Origin: Pseudoalteromonas luteoviolacea NCIMB 1944 | GTDB taxonomy: Bacteria; Pseudomonadota; Gammaproteobacteria; Enterobacterales; Alteromonadaceae | DNA: 64,000 nt | Direction: 5' to 3' | Assembly (NCBI RefSeq): GCF_001625565.1 | Contig: NZ_AUXS01000032.1 | Coordinates: 1-64,000, forward strand | In this document: positions 21,629 through 30,561 of the stretch, one piece after another | Numbering within the stretch: the first letter of the stretch is position 1 | Layout: every line of letters starts with the position of its first letter | Translations under genes and position numbers: made by a program | The notes under the pieces: model-generated | Database searches by the model: none | Told to the model about the DNA's origin: nothing | The model's input: only the letters and a program-made list of their open reading frames with translations

Positions 21629-22339
21629 ATGACCGAACATCAAAATGTAGATCACCAAGAAATCGCAAAATTTGAAGAAATCGCCGAGCGATGGTGGGAT
21701 ACCGAGGGAGAATTTAAACCGCTACATGACATCAACCCATTGAGATTGGACTTTATTAATGACAAAAGCACAGGCTTGTTTTCTAAAAAAGTACTAGATG
21801 TCGGTTGCGGAGGTGGGATCCTGACAGAAAGCATGGCAAAGCTTGGGGCACAAGCCACTGGCATTGATATGGGTCAAGAGCCATTAAACGTTGCCAAGTT
21901 GCACAGTCTTGAAAGCGGCGTAGATGTGGACTACCAGAAGATCCCTGCCGAAGTATTTGCACAGCAGCATACAGAAGAGTTTGATGTAGTTACTTGTATG
22001 GAAATGCTTGAACACGTGCCTGACCCAGCTGCGATTATTGGCGCCGTTGCACAGGCAGCAAAACCAGGTGCCAGTGTCTTTTTCTCTACGTTAAATAAAA
22101 CACACAAAGCCTACTTACTTGCAGTGGTCGCGGCCGAAAAAGTATTAAAAATGGTTCCTGAAGGTACGCATGATCACAACAAATTCATTCGACCGTCGAC
22201 GCTAATTGGCTGGGCCGAAGAACATGGTTTAAAAGTGCGTAATGCAGCTGGTATCAGTTATAACCCATTTACTAAGACATTTACGCTTACTAAAGACGTC
22301 AGTGTTAACTACCTACTTCACTTTGAGAAATTAGCATGA
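21629..22339 (+). CDS. ubiG: ubiquinone biosynthesis O-methyltransferase
   Basis: A 236-residue SAM-dependent methyltransferase doing both O-methylations of ubiquinone synthesis. SAM motif I is [30 protein letters not shown] is motif II/III. The N-terminal [19 protein letters not shown] is diagnostic of UbiG. ATG 21629 follows an AGGAAGC site. Its last four bases overlap the start of the following phosphatase gene (ATGA at 22336), showing coupling. Confidence 0.97.
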   Translation: MTEHQNVDHQEIAKFEEIAERWWDTEGEFKPLHDINPLRLDFINDKSTGLFSKKVLDVGCGGGILTESMAKLGAQATGIDMGQEPLNVAKLHSLESGVDVDYQKIPAEVFAQQHTEEFDVVTCMEMLEHVPDPAAIIGAVAQAAKPGASVFFSTLNKTHKAYLLAVVAAEKVLKMVPEGTHDHNKFIRPSTLIGWAEEHGLKVRNAAGISYNPFTKTFTLTKDVSVNYLLHFEKLA

Positions 22340-22983
22340 CCAAAGCCGTTCTGTTCGATTTAGATGGTACGCTATTAGATACCAGTGACGACCTCGGGGC
22401 TGCGTTAAATCACGTGCTCAAAGAGCACGGATTACCGACTTTACCCAAAAATGAATATAGTCCGGCAATCTCTAATGGGGTAAAAGCCCTGTTAGAAGTA
22501 GGCTTTAAAGACAAGTTGGTCGACTACGACTTTGCCTCATTAAGGAAGCAAGTTTTAGACTATTATGAACAAAATATTTCTGTTCACAGCCATTGCTTTG
22601 ACGGTATTACCGATATGCTAAAATCGCTCTATGCGCAAGATATCGCTGTTGGTATAGTAACAAACAAGCCTGAGTTTTTGACTTTCCCACTTCTTGCAAA
22701 AATAGATGCATTAAAAGATATTAAAGCAGTTGTGTGTGGAGATACGTTAAAAGTCGCCAAACCCCACCCTGAACCACTGCTATATGCTGCTAAAAAACTT
22801 GGTGTTACGGCAACACAGTGTACTTATGTAGGTGATGCACAACGTGATATCGAAGCAGCTAAAGCAGCAAAGATGCGCTCAGTCACAGCTTTATGGGGGT
22901 TCATTCCTTCTCTTGACGAAGCACTTTCCTGGCAAGCCGAGTTAAACTTAAAGCAACCAAATGAGTTAATTTCGCACATATAG
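22336..22983 (+). CDS. HAD-family phosphatase (MupP / phosphoglycolate phosphatase-like)
   Basis: A 215-residue haloacid dehalogenase-type phosphatase with all four motifs: [10 protein letters not shown] (nucleophile and acid Asp), VTNKPEF (motif II), the lysine in VAKPHPEP (III) and [14 protein letters not shown] (IV). A helical cap follows motif I. In Pseudomonas the gene immediately after ubiG is mupP, whose product dephosphorylates N-acetylmuramic acid 6-phosphate in peptidoglycan recycling. The same position and similar sequence here make MupP a good guess; Gph (2-phosphoglycolate) is the alternative. It overlaps ubiG by four bases. Confidence 0.85.
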   Translation: MTKAVLFDLDGTLLDTSDDLGAALNHVLKEHGLPTLPKNEYSPAISNGVKALLEVGFKDKLVDYDFASLRKQVLDYYEQNISVHSHCFDGITDMLKSLYAQDIAVGIVTNKPEFLTFPLLAKIDALKDIKAVVCGDTLKVAKPHPEPLLYAAKKLGVTATQCTYVGDAQRDIEAAKAAKMRSVTALWGFIPSLDEALSWQAELNLKQPNELISHI

Positions 22984-23002
22984 TGAAAAATTTAAATTTG
23001 AG

Positions 23003-23018
23003 ACACTACATATTGTGT
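23003..23018. promoter_or_regulatory. distal NrdR-box-like palindrome
   Basis: ACACTACATATTGTGT has the full ACAC...GTGT ends and near-palindromic centre of the NrdR box, but it lies about 300 bases before nrdA, just after the ubiG-phosphatase operon. It is the best single match of three in this gap. Confidence 0.5.
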
Positions 23019-23128
23019 CTTACACTTAGTTGGGCAATAAATTGAACATAAAAAAATCATTCAGTTTTTTTGTTAAAAAAAGACAAAAATTGCCGAACTA
23101 ACGTTGATTTTTTTACGCACGCAGACTT

Positions 23129-23188
23129 CGTGGATAACAGAAGGTTAGTAAACACTAACACGCTAATTTTATCCCAATGTTATCCACA
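23129..23188. promoter_or_regulatory. pair of DnaA boxes upstream of nrdA
   Basis: TTATCCACA (23180-23188, plus strand) is a consensus DnaA box. CGTGGATAA (23129-23137) is a second box on the minus strand with one mismatch. E. coli nrdA is also controlled by DnaA boxes upstream of its promoter, tying dNTP synthesis to replication initiation. Two isolated boxes, without AT-rich 13-mers or a cluster, do not make an origin. Confidence 0.65.
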
Positions 23189-23208
23189 ATTTGAGTGAAG
23201 TTGTTCTA

Positions 23209-23272
23209 TTGCAAAATACAAATAACCACACTATCTTGTGATGCACTTTCAAATAGGCACCATATCTAGTGG
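23209..23272 (+). promoter_or_regulatory. nrdA promoter with tandem NrdR boxes
   Basis: TTGCAA (23209-23214) and TATCTT (23232-23237) form a -35/-10 pair with 17-base spacing. Two NrdR-type boxes, CCACACTATCTTGTGA (23226-23241) and GCACCATATCTAGTGG (23257-23272), each match about 12 of 16 consensus positions. They are 31 bases apart, three helical turns, the spacing NrdR needs. The first covers the -10 and the second lies just downstream of the expected transcription start. Confidence 0.75.
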
Positions 23273-23317
23273 TGATTTCCTAGCCAATATAAGAATTTGG
23301 GAATACAGGCATAGCTT

Positions 23318-25603
23318 ATGAACCAACAATTATCTGTCAGTAAAAGAAACGGTCGTAAAGAGCCGCTTGATTTAGATAAAATCCATCGTGTGATAACTTG
23401 GGCTGCCGAAGGCCTAGACAATGTTTCAGTCTCTCAAGTGGAATTGAAGTCTCATATCCAATTTTACGATGGGATCCGTACTGAAGATATCCATGAAACA
23501 ATCATTAAAGCAGCTGCTGATTTAATTTCAAAAGATACGCCAGATTATCAATATCTAGCAGCACGTCTTGCAGTGTTCCATTTAAGAAAGAAAGCTTACG
23601 GTCAATTTGAGCCACCACATTTATATGATCATGTAGCCAAGTTGGTTGAAGATAAGCGCTACGACGAACACCTATTGAAAGACTACACCCGCGAAGAGCT
23701 TCACGAATTAAATGAGTATCTCGACCACAGCCGTGATATGACATTCAGTTACGCAGCGGTTAAACAACTTGAAGGTAAATACTTGGTACAAAACCGAGTA
23801 ACTGGTGAGATTTATGAGAGCGCGCAGTTTCTATACATGCTAGTTGCAGCAAGCCTATTCTCAGATTATGAAAAAGAGACTCGTCTAGACTATATTAAGC
23901 GTTTTTACGATGCAGTTTCACAATTCAAAATTTCATTGCCAACGCCTATCATGGCAGGTGTGCGTACACCAACGCGTCAGTTTAGCTCATGTGTACTAAT
24001 CGAATGTGATGATAGCTTAGATTCAATCAACGCGACCTCTTCTGCAATCGTAAAGTATGTGAGTCAGCGAGCTGGTATTGGTGTTAATGCCGGTCGTATT
24101 CGTGCACTAGGTAGCCCTATTCGCAACGGTGAAGCTTTCCATACTGGCTGTATTCCATTCTACAAGCACTTCCAAACAGCCGTTAAAAGCTGTTCACAAG
24201 GCGGTGTGCGTGGTGGTGCTGCGACCCTTTTCTACCCATTGTGGCATTTAGAAGTAGAAAACCTACTTGTTCTGAAAAATAACCGTGGTGTTGAAGAAAA
24301 CCGTGTTCGCCATTTAGACTATGGTGTGCAATTCAACAAAACAATGTACACGCGTCTACTAAAAGACGACTACATTACCCTATTCAGCCCTTCTGATACA
24401 CCGGGGTTGTATGATGCATTCTTCGAAGATCAAGCACTATTCGAAGAGCTATACCTAAAGTATGAGCAAGACGAATCTATTCGTAAAAAACGCATCAAAG
24501 CGATTGAGCTGTTTTCAATGTTCGCACAAGAGCGTGCAAGTACAGGTCGTATTTACTTACAGAATGTTGACCACTGTAATACACACAGCCCGTTTGACTC
24601 AAAAGTTGCGCCAATCCGTCAATCAAACTTATGTTTAGAAATAGCACTTCCGACTAAGCCTCTAAACAATGTAAATGATGCAGAAGGCGAAATCGCACTT
24701 TGTACCTTGTCTGCATTTAACTTAGGCGCGATTAACGATCTTTCAGAGCTTGAAGAACTCGCTGAGCTAGCGGTACGTGCACTTGATAACCTGCTTGATT
24801 TCCAAGATTACCCAGTACCAGCAGCTCACACTGCAACAATGGGACGTCGTACGCTAGGTATTGGTGTTATCAACTTCGCTTACTACCTTGCTAAAAATGG
24901 TAAAAAGTACTCAGACGGCAGCGCAAATGGCCTGACACACAAAACATTTGAAGCAATACAGTATTACTTAATGAAAGCTTCAAACGAACTTGCAAAAGAG
25001 CGCGGTGCTTGTCCTAAGTTCAATGAAACGACGTATTCACAAGGTATTATGCCAATCGATACATACAAAAAAGACATCGATGCAATTTGTGATGAGCCGT
25101 TACACCTTGATTGGGATTCGCTAAGAGCAAGTATCCAAGAGTATGGTATGAGAAACTCTACGCTATCAGCATTGATGCCTTCAGAGACCTCTTCTCAAAT
25201 CTCTAACGCAACGAATGGTATTGAACCACCTCGAGGCCATATCAGCGTAAAAGCAAGTAAAGATGGTATCTTAAAGCAAGTTGTACCTGAGTACGAAAAG
25301 CTTAAAGACCAATATGAATTGCTATGGGATATCCCTTCAAATGATGGCTACCTTGGTCTAGTTGGTATTATGCAAAAGTTTGTCGACCAAACTATTTCTG
25401 CAAATACAAACTATGATCCAACTAAGTTTGACGGCGGTAAGGTGCCAATGAAGTTGTTGCTAAAAGACTTACTAACAGCATACAAGCTTGGTGTAAAAAC
25501 TCTTTACTACCACAATACTCGCGATGGTGCAGCCGATGCACAAGATGAGTTAAAGCCTGAGCCAGAAGATGATGGCTGCGAAGGCGGCGCTTGTAAGATT
25601 TAA
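23318..25603 (+). CDS. nrdA: class Ia ribonucleoside-diphosphate reductase, alpha subunit
   Basis: A 761-residue catalytic subunit, the same length as E. coli NrdA. The N-terminal ATP-cone (LSVSKRNGRKEPLDLDKIHR) senses ATP/dATP. FSSCVLIECDDSL carries one redox-active cysteine of the active site. NLCLEIALPT holds the catalytic Cys/Glu region. The C-terminal swinging-arm cysteines are in CEGGACKI. It reduces NDPs to dNDPs and needs the NrdB radical subunit. Unusually, a strong terminator follows at once and nrdB and the yfaE ferredoxin are not next to it, unlike in enterobacteria. Confidence 0.97.
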   Translation: MNQQLSVSKRNGRKEPLDLDKIHRVITWAAEGLDNVSVSQVELKSHIQFYDGIRTEDIHETIIKAAADLISKDTPDYQYLAARLAVFHLRKKAYGQFEPPHLYDHVAKLVEDKRYDEHLLKDYTREELHELNEYLDHSRDMTFSYAAVKQLEGKYLVQNRVTGEIYESAQFLYMLVAASLFSDYEKETRLDYIKRFYDAVSQFKISLPTPIMAGVRTPTRQFSSCVLIECDDSLDSINATSSAIVKYVSQRAGIGVNAGRIRALGSPIRNGEAFHTGCIPFYKHFQTAVKSCSQGGVRGGAATLFYPLWHLEVENLLVLKNNRGVEENRVRHLDYGVQFNKTMYTRLLKDDYITLFSPSDTPGLYDAFFEDQALFEELYLKYEQDESIRKKRIKAIELFSMFAQERASTGRIYLQNVDHCNTHSPFDSKVAPIRQSNLCLEIALPTKPLNNVNDAEGEIALCTLSAFNLGAINDLSELEELAELAVRALDNLLDFQDYPVPAAHTATMGRRTLGIGVINFAYYLAKNGKKYSDGSANGLTHKTFEAIQYYLMKASNELAKERGACPKFNETTYSQGIMPIDTYKKDIDAICDEPLHLDWDSLRASIQEYGMRNSTLSALMPSETSSQISNATNGIEPPRGHISVKASKDGILKQVVPEYEKLKDQYELLWDIPSNDGYLGLVGIMQKFVDQTISANTNYDPTKFDGGKVPMKLLLKDLLTAYKLGVKTLYYHNTRDGAADAQDELKPEPEDDGCEGGACKI

Positions 25604-25620
25604 CAAGCTTTAAAATAATA

Positions 25621-25647
25621 AAAGCCCAGTTATTGCTGGGCTTTTTT
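25621..25647 (+). terminator. terminator after nrdA
   Basis: AAAGCCCAG (25621-25629) and CTGGGCTTT (25636-25644) pair perfectly over six bases and continue as TTTTTT. It lies 17 bases after the nrdA stop, so nrdA is transcribed without a following gene. Confidence 0.95.
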
Positions 25648-25728
25648 GTCAAAAAAGACACTGCTTTCACTCTCACTTCAGCAATCAACCCATTACATCA
25701 GATCCAACACAATATTAATCGCTCTAAA

Positions 25729-26532
25729 TTATTCAGCCCAATTGACGTAACCAGCTATTTTTTCGTAAGCAACCTTCTTTTTGATGCCAAAATGCTCTTT
25801 CAAAGCTTGATTAAACAGCTGCTCACTGTCCAATATTGTCTCTATGGTTTCGTCTTGCGTGTCAATTTTTAACCTATTATTAAATAATATGTTTTTCCCA
25901 TATTTTGTACGTTTTACCATCACTATATTCGATGTAAATAGAGAGCTAGAACCGGTAGAAGCAAAGTGATTGCCATACTCAATATCTCCCTCACAGACAT
26001 AGCTCATGTCAAGGCTGTAAAGATTTTGCCAGCCATCTTCAATTTTACTTTGTAGCATCACACCAAAAGTAGTGTCTTTGACAAATCGAAAAACTTGTTT
26101 GTCGGTATCAAACTCCTGATCAAATATCAAAGGTAATGGCTTTCTCGGTGTATTAGCACCAAATCCTGCATCAACAACCCATTGCTGGTCATCTATTGAC
26201 ACTAAATTGACAAGGTGCCCACGACCTGTAGGCTTATCTGACAAATGAACTCTACCTAATGCTTGCGTCACCTCAAAACCAATGGTCTTTAATACTTGGT
26301 ATAACAAGCCATTTAATTCATAGCAGTATCCTCCCCGCTGCTTGTCCACAAGCTTTTTAAATACATGCTCATTTGATAAGTCTATGGATTTACCATCAAT
26401 AATGTCGAGGTTCTCAAAAGGAATGAACTCATGTTGTAATTGATGAATATGGAAAAGCGAATCAATATCCACAATCGCGTCAGTTTTAAGGTTAATTCTA
26501 TTAAAATACTTTGCTAGTAATTCACTATTCAT
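25729..26532 (-). CDS. arylamine N-acetyltransferase
   Basis: A 267-residue NAT-family enzyme that moves an acetyl group from acetyl-CoA to aromatic amines, hydrazines or N-hydroxyarylamines. The Cys-His-Asp triad is C70 (RGGYCYELNG), H106 (GRGHLVNLV) and D121 (VVDAGFG). Length is normal for bacterial NATs (~275). It lies 18 bases after the FMN-reductase gene on the same strand, and both are downstream of a SoxR-type promoter at 27190-27220. This suggests a role in xenobiotic or redox-cycler detoxification. Natural substrate unknown. Confidence 0.92.
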   Translation of the reverse strand: MNSELLAKYFNRINLKTDAIVDIDSLFHIHQLQHEFIPFENLDIIDGKSIDLSNEHVFKKLVDKQRGGYCYELNGLLYQVLKTIGFEVTQALGRVHLSDKPTGRGHLVNLVSIDDQQWVVDAGFGANTPRKPLPLIFDQEFDTDKQVFRFVKDTTFGVMLQSKIEDGWQNLYSLDMSYVCEGDIEYGNHFASTGSSSLFTSNIVMVKRTKYGKNILFNNRLKIDTQDETIETILDSEQLFNQALKEHFGIKKKVAYEKIAGYVNWAE

Positions 26533-26550
26533 GGGTATACCTCTGCTTTA

Positions 26551-27105
26551 TTACTGGATCTGGCTTAAACTGATAGGCTCAATGTCATTACTCTTAAACG
26601 AATTTAATAACTGAGTATTAAACTCATCACTCGTGACCGTGTTTGTTTCCAAATCAAAATTGTCATAAAAACTAGGAAGAGATATTGCGCCAATAAGGTT
26701 AGCACTGAAGCTACTAGCTGAAGATTGTGCTGATGATAACACTCTTTTTGCCCCTCCAGCACCCGGTGATGTGGCCAGCATGAGCACCTGCTTTTGCTGA
26801 AAAATATGCATGCCAACTCTCGATGTCCAGTCAAGCAAGTTTTTATAAGCGGCAGTATAAGAACTATTATATTCTGCGAATGAAACCACAATTAAGTCTG
26901 CCTCTGCTATTTTGTTGTAAAAGCAAGTTGCGAGCTCGGGTATACCAGACTCCTTCTCTCTATCTTCACTATAAATTGGCATTTCATAGTCATTGAGATC
27001 GATGAGAGAAATAGACGCGCCACTTACTTGTGAAGCCGCATAGAAAGCCAGTTTTTGATTTATTGATTTTTTACTATTGCTTGCACCAAATGCCAGTATA
27101 TTCAT
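26551..27105 (-). CDS. NAD(P)H-dependent FMN reductase family protein
   Basis: A 184-residue flavodoxin-fold reductase of the FMN_red/azoreductase type. GASNSKKSINQKLA near the N-terminus is the phosphate-binding loop for FMN. LIVVSFAEYNSSYTAAYKNLLDWTS is the second flavin segment, with the N(S/G)SYTAAYKNLLDW pattern of the family. Such enzymes reduce quinones, azo dyes or chromate by two electrons. It is the first gene after a SoxR-type promoter, followed by the arylamine acetyltransferase. Confidence 0.88.
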   Translation of the reverse strand: MNILAFGASNSKKSINQKLAFYAASQVSGASISLIDLNDYEMPIYSEDREKESGIPELATCFYNKIAEADLIVVSFAEYNSSYTAAYKNLLDWTSRVGMHIFQQKQVLMLATSPGAGGAKRVLSSAQSSASSFSANLIGAISLPSFYDNFDLETNTVTSDEFNTQLLNSFKSNDIEPISLSQIQ

Positions 27106-27189
27106 TTAAAGCCCTCATTAATTAATCATTAGTTATCGATTTAAGTAGCAATTCTTTAAAGCCCTACATGCCTCAAACCGTGTAATGCA

Positions 27190-27220
27190 ACTCTAAAACC
27201 TGAAGTTAAGTTGAGGTCAA
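27190..27220 (-). promoter_or_regulatory. SoxR-type (MerR-family) operator/promoter for FMN reductase-NAT operon
   Basis: On the minus strand -35 TTGACC and -10 TAGAGT are separated by 19 bases. This over-long spacing is the hallmark of promoters activated by MerR-family proteins. The spacer holds the dyad CCTGAAGTTAAGTTGAGG (plus-strand coordinates 27199-27216), 16 of 18 identical to the SoxR box CCTCAAGTTAACTTGAGG. Transcription would start about 78 bases before the reductase ATG. Confidence 0.8.
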
Positions 27221-27458
27221 GCACTTAAAATAACTTTTAGCTACAAGAGCAAAAAGCTAGAGAAAAACACGGACACTAACTGAGTCGTAACACAGTCAAA
27301 TATGGCGACTCTGTAATACCTAGTAAAATAATTCGAAATTAATTTGAAGGTCTTAATAAATTACAGCGTAGATGTAAGCTCAAATAAAACACTATTATAT
27401 TGCGATATGGTTTAGAGAAGGCGATTGCAGACATGCTAGTCAGATATAATACGACAAC
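27221..27458. other. non-coding stretch between redox operon and efflux genes
   Basis: AT-rich sequence with no ORF of coding character. Apart from the flanking SoxR-type site and the inverted repeat at 27459-27499, I see nothing in it. Confidence 0.5.
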
Positions 27459-27499
27459 GGTCAGGTAAAAGAGATGCAAAGTACTTATTTTACCTGACC
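27459..27499 (-). terminator. 12-bp perfect inverted repeat after RND permease gene
   Basis: GGTCAGGTAAAA (27459-27470) and TTTTACCTGACC (27488-27499) are perfect inverted copies with a 17-base loop, lying eight bases after the permease stop. No U-run follows on the minus strand, so it may act as an mRNA 3' stabilising hairpin or rho-associated end rather than a classic terminator. Confidence 0.5.
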
Positions 27500-27506
27500 A
27501 TCACGA

Positions 27507-30500
27507 TTAATTATCCGCTGTGAGAAGTTGATTGTTTTCACTTTTTATCTGCTGAGCGTTTTTTGCAAGCAACATATAAACCGTCGGTAGCACAAATAGC
27601 GTGAACACTGTGCCTATCAACATACCAGCAACTAAAATAATCCCTATACTGTTTCTTGCTTCGGCACCGGCTCCAGAAACCAACACCAGAGGAAAATGAC
27701 CCAACACGGTCGCTGCGGTTGTCATCATGATTGGCCTCAATCTAACCACAGCTCCTTCAATAATCGCCTCACTCTTGGACTTTCCTTGCGACAATAATTC
27801 ATTTGCAAACTCTGTGATCAAGATGCCATTTTTTGCGATTAAACCAACCAATGTAATAAGTCCAATCTGGGCGTAGATATTCATACTTGTTAGATTGAAA
27901 AAGCTAAATGACATAGCGCCAGAGATCGCTAACGGCACTGACCCCAATAAAATCACCAATGGCGATCTAAAACTGTTAAATTGCACAGCTAGTACCAAGT
28001 AGACCACTAGAATGGCGACGCTCAATGTCGCTAAAAAGCTATTGCCTTGCTTTCTAAGCTGACGACTGTTTCCAGCATAATTTAGCGAATACCCATCGGG
28101 TAATATATTTCGAGCTTGTTCTTCAAGCGCTTGAAGTGCCTGCTCAGCCGTCACCCCGGGCGCCACTCCGCCAAGAATTCTAAATGCATTTTGCTGATTA
28201 AATTTCCCCCTTTGTCTTGGCCCAACCGCCTCTTTAAGCGCCGCAATTGAACTCAACTGGATCAAATCACCGCTGGGAAGTTTTATATGTAGTCCCAAAG
28301 CAGCTTCAGCGAAACGGCGGTCTTTATGTTCAACCATAGGTATGACACGGTATGCCCTACCGTCAGCATCAAAGCGATTCACCGCCTGCTCAGAAAGTAA
28401 AGATGACACTTGATTGACAACATTTGATACATCCAACCCCAAATCAGCCATTTGTTGATGATTAAATTCAAAATGTGCCAGCAAACGATCCACTTTTAAA
28501 TCAGTATCTACAAAAAGAAACATGTTCGTTTCATATGCCGCGCCAACCAATTGATACGCATAATTCAACATTTCTTCATAACTATCTTGAGATTGCACCA
28601 CTAGCTCCACATCAAACTGTCCAGCAGTTGGTAAAGGCATGGGCAAAACAGGAAATACTTTAATACCAGAAACCTGAGATAACTGCCCGTATATTGTCGG
28701 TAACATCGATTGAACTGACTCATCCCTTTGTTCAAAATCAACAAAGTTGATACCACTGAATGCATTACCTGGGCGTATAATTTGCCAAATAGCTTCAACC
28801 CCTTGGTTTTGACTCAAAGTATCAACGGCTTTAGACATATATTCAGTACCATAAGCCAACGTAGAAGCGGGAGGTGCATCCGAGACAATGTATACTGAAC
28901 TTTGATCTTCAACAGGCGCTAACTCTTTTGCCGAGTACAAATAAAATGGCACCATCAAAGTGCTCAAGACAATTGATGCGAAAACGATTTGTACTTTATA
29001 CCTAAAGCTTGCTTTTAATGCCTTGGCATACATCAATCCGAGTCTGTCAAAAAACTGGTTTACCCGTTTGGTGAAATTACTCTCTGCACCGCCTTCTTTG
29101 AGCACAAATGCGCTCATTACGGGAGATAAAGTGACCGCAACAATACCGGAAATGAAAACAGCGATTGCCAAGGTAAACGCAAACTCTTTAAACAAAGCGC
29201 CCGTGAGGCCCGAGACAAAGCCAATTGGCGCATACACTACGGCCAAAGTTATTGTCATTGCTACGATTGGTGAAAATAGCTCTTTGGAACTTATCAGCGC
29301 AGCGGCGAGACGAGATTTGCCTTGACGCATGTGTCTGGCAACATTTTCAACAACTACGATGGCATCGTCAACGACCAGTCCCACAGAGAGAACAATCGCT
29401 AAAATCGTCAGTAAATTAAGTGAAAAGCCCATCGCTAAAATCACAGCAATACTGCCTAGAATTGAAATGGGTATCGTCACTAAAGGAACAATCGCCGAGC
29501 GAAAAGATCCCATAAGAAACAGAATAACAATACCGACAAGCACCACAGTTTCCAGCAAGGTTGTAAAAATTTCCTGCAAGGCATCTCGCATATAAAGTGT
29601 ACCGTCAAAGCTAATATTGATTTTGATGCCTTGCGGTAAACTTGCATTAATTTGCTCCAACTGTGCATACAGCGCATCACCGATTTCGATTTCATTCGCC
29701 CCCGGCAACGGATAAACAGACAGGTAAATGGTTTGGCGTTGGTTTATTCGAGCATCTACCCTGCCCCTATCTTCTCCTTTCTCTACCCTCGCTATATCAA
29801 TTAACCGAATGAATCCGCCATCAAACTTTTTAATGATCATCATTTCAAAATCATTAACCGTTTTCATGGTTGCATTGCTTAAGAAATCTATCTCATGAGC
29901 ATTATTTTTCGCACGACCTAACGAAGCGACTACGTTATTGCTTTTCATCGCTTCATATACTTCATTACTGCCAATGTTAAATGCGGCCATTTTTATCGGG
30001 TCTAGCCACACTCTCATCGCCGGGTTTCTTGCCCCTTCTAAATCTACTTTTTGAACACCATTAATACCCGATAGTAATGGCATGATTTTACGACTAAGAA
30101 AGTCAGTGAGTTCAGCTCGGCTCAGATTAGGTGCTTCAACATCTAAATAAAAGGTTGCACCGGGTCTGTCGACTCGAGAAACGGTAACAGCTGGGTCTTC
30201 CGCGCCTTCTGGAAGCTCAAACTTTATTTGGCTAAGCCTTGAATTGAGTTCAGCCATTGCGTCTGTGCTATTTTGATTCAGTTTAAGCCACGCTGTTACC
30301 GTAGATGAGCCTGCAATGGTAGTCGAGTCAACAAAATCAACGCCAGGAACCGTCATCGCGACCCGTTCAATGGGATCAGTTACAAACCCTTGCACGGTTT
30401 GCGCTGATACACCACTATATTGAGTAGAAATAACCAGTGAGGTGCTCTCAATCTTAGGAAACTGAGAAACGGAAATTTTAGTCGCGGCGAGTAGACCGCT

Positions 30501-30560
30501 TAATAAAATGACGACAGATAAGACAATCGCCAAGATTGGCTTTTTTACGAAAATTTCCAT
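27507..30560 (-). CDS. RND-family efflux pump permease (HAE1 type)
   Basis: A 1017-residue inner-membrane proton antiporter with the twelve-helix, two-large-loop layout of AcrB-type drug pumps. VGLVVDDAIVVVENVARHM holds the proton-relay Asp pair in TM4. PFYLYSAKELAPVEDQ and the FFNLTSMNIYAQIGLITL region are typical of HAE1 members. The ORF opens further upstream (30620), but ATG 30560 is the right start: it has AAGGAG before it, follows the adaptor stop by one base, and gives the classical MEIFVKKPILAIVLSV N-terminus. It is cotranscribed with the adaptor from a SoxR-type promoter. No outer-membrane channel gene is adjacent, so a TolC encoded elsewhere is inferred. Confidence 0.93.
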   Translation of the reverse strand: MEIFVKKPILAIVLSVVILLSGLLAATKISVSQFPKIESTSLVISTQYSGVSAQTVQGFVTDPIERVAMTVPGVDFVDSTTIAGSSTVTAWLKLNQNSTDAMAELNSRLSQIKFELPEGAEDPAVTVSRVDRPGATFYLDVEAPNLSRAELTDFLSRKIMPLLSGINGVQKVDLEGARNPAMRVWLDPIKMAAFNIGSNEVYEAMKSNNVVASLGRAKNNAHEIDFLSNATMKTVNDFEMMIIKKFDGGFIRLIDIARVEKGEDRGRVDARINQRQTIYLSVYPLPGANEIEIGDALYAQLEQINASLPQGIKINISFDGTLYMRDALQEIFTTLLETVVLVGIVILFLMGSFRSAIVPLVTIPISILGSIAVILAMGFSLNLLTILAIVLSVGLVVDDAIVVVENVARHMRQGKSRLAAALISSKELFSPIVAMTITLAVVYAPIGFVSGLTGALFKEFAFTLAIAVFISGIVAVTLSPVMSAFVLKEGGAESNFTKRVNQFFDRLGLMYAKALKASFRYKVQIVFASIVLSTLMVPFYLYSAKELAPVEDQSSVYIVSDAPPASTLAYGTEYMSKAVDTLSQNQGVEAIWQIIRPGNAFSGINFVDFEQRDESVQSMLPTIYGQLSQVSGIKVFPVLPMPLPTAGQFDVELVVQSQDSYEEMLNYAYQLVGAAYETNMFLFVDTDLKVDRLLAHFEFNHQQMADLGLDVSNVVNQVSSLLSEQAVNRFDADGRAYRVIPMVEHKDRRFAEAALGLHIKLPSGDLIQLSSIAALKEAVGPRQRGKFNQQNAFRILGGVAPGVTAEQALQALEEQARNILPDGYSLNYAGNSRQLRKQGNSFLATLSVAILVVYLVLAVQFNSFRSPLVILLGSVPLAISGAMSFSFFNLTSMNIYAQIGLITLVGLIAKNGILITEFANELLSQGKSKSEAIIEGAVVRLRPIMMTTAATVLGHFPLVLVSGAGAEARNSIGIILVAGMLIGTVFTLFVLPTVYMLLAKNAQQIKSENNQLLTADN

Positions 30561-30561
30561 C

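Noticed and set aside
23129..23188. A replication origin
   Set aside because: There are only two DnaA boxes, next to nrdA where such boxes are known to act in transcription; no AT-rich unwinding repeats or dnaA/gidA genes nearby.
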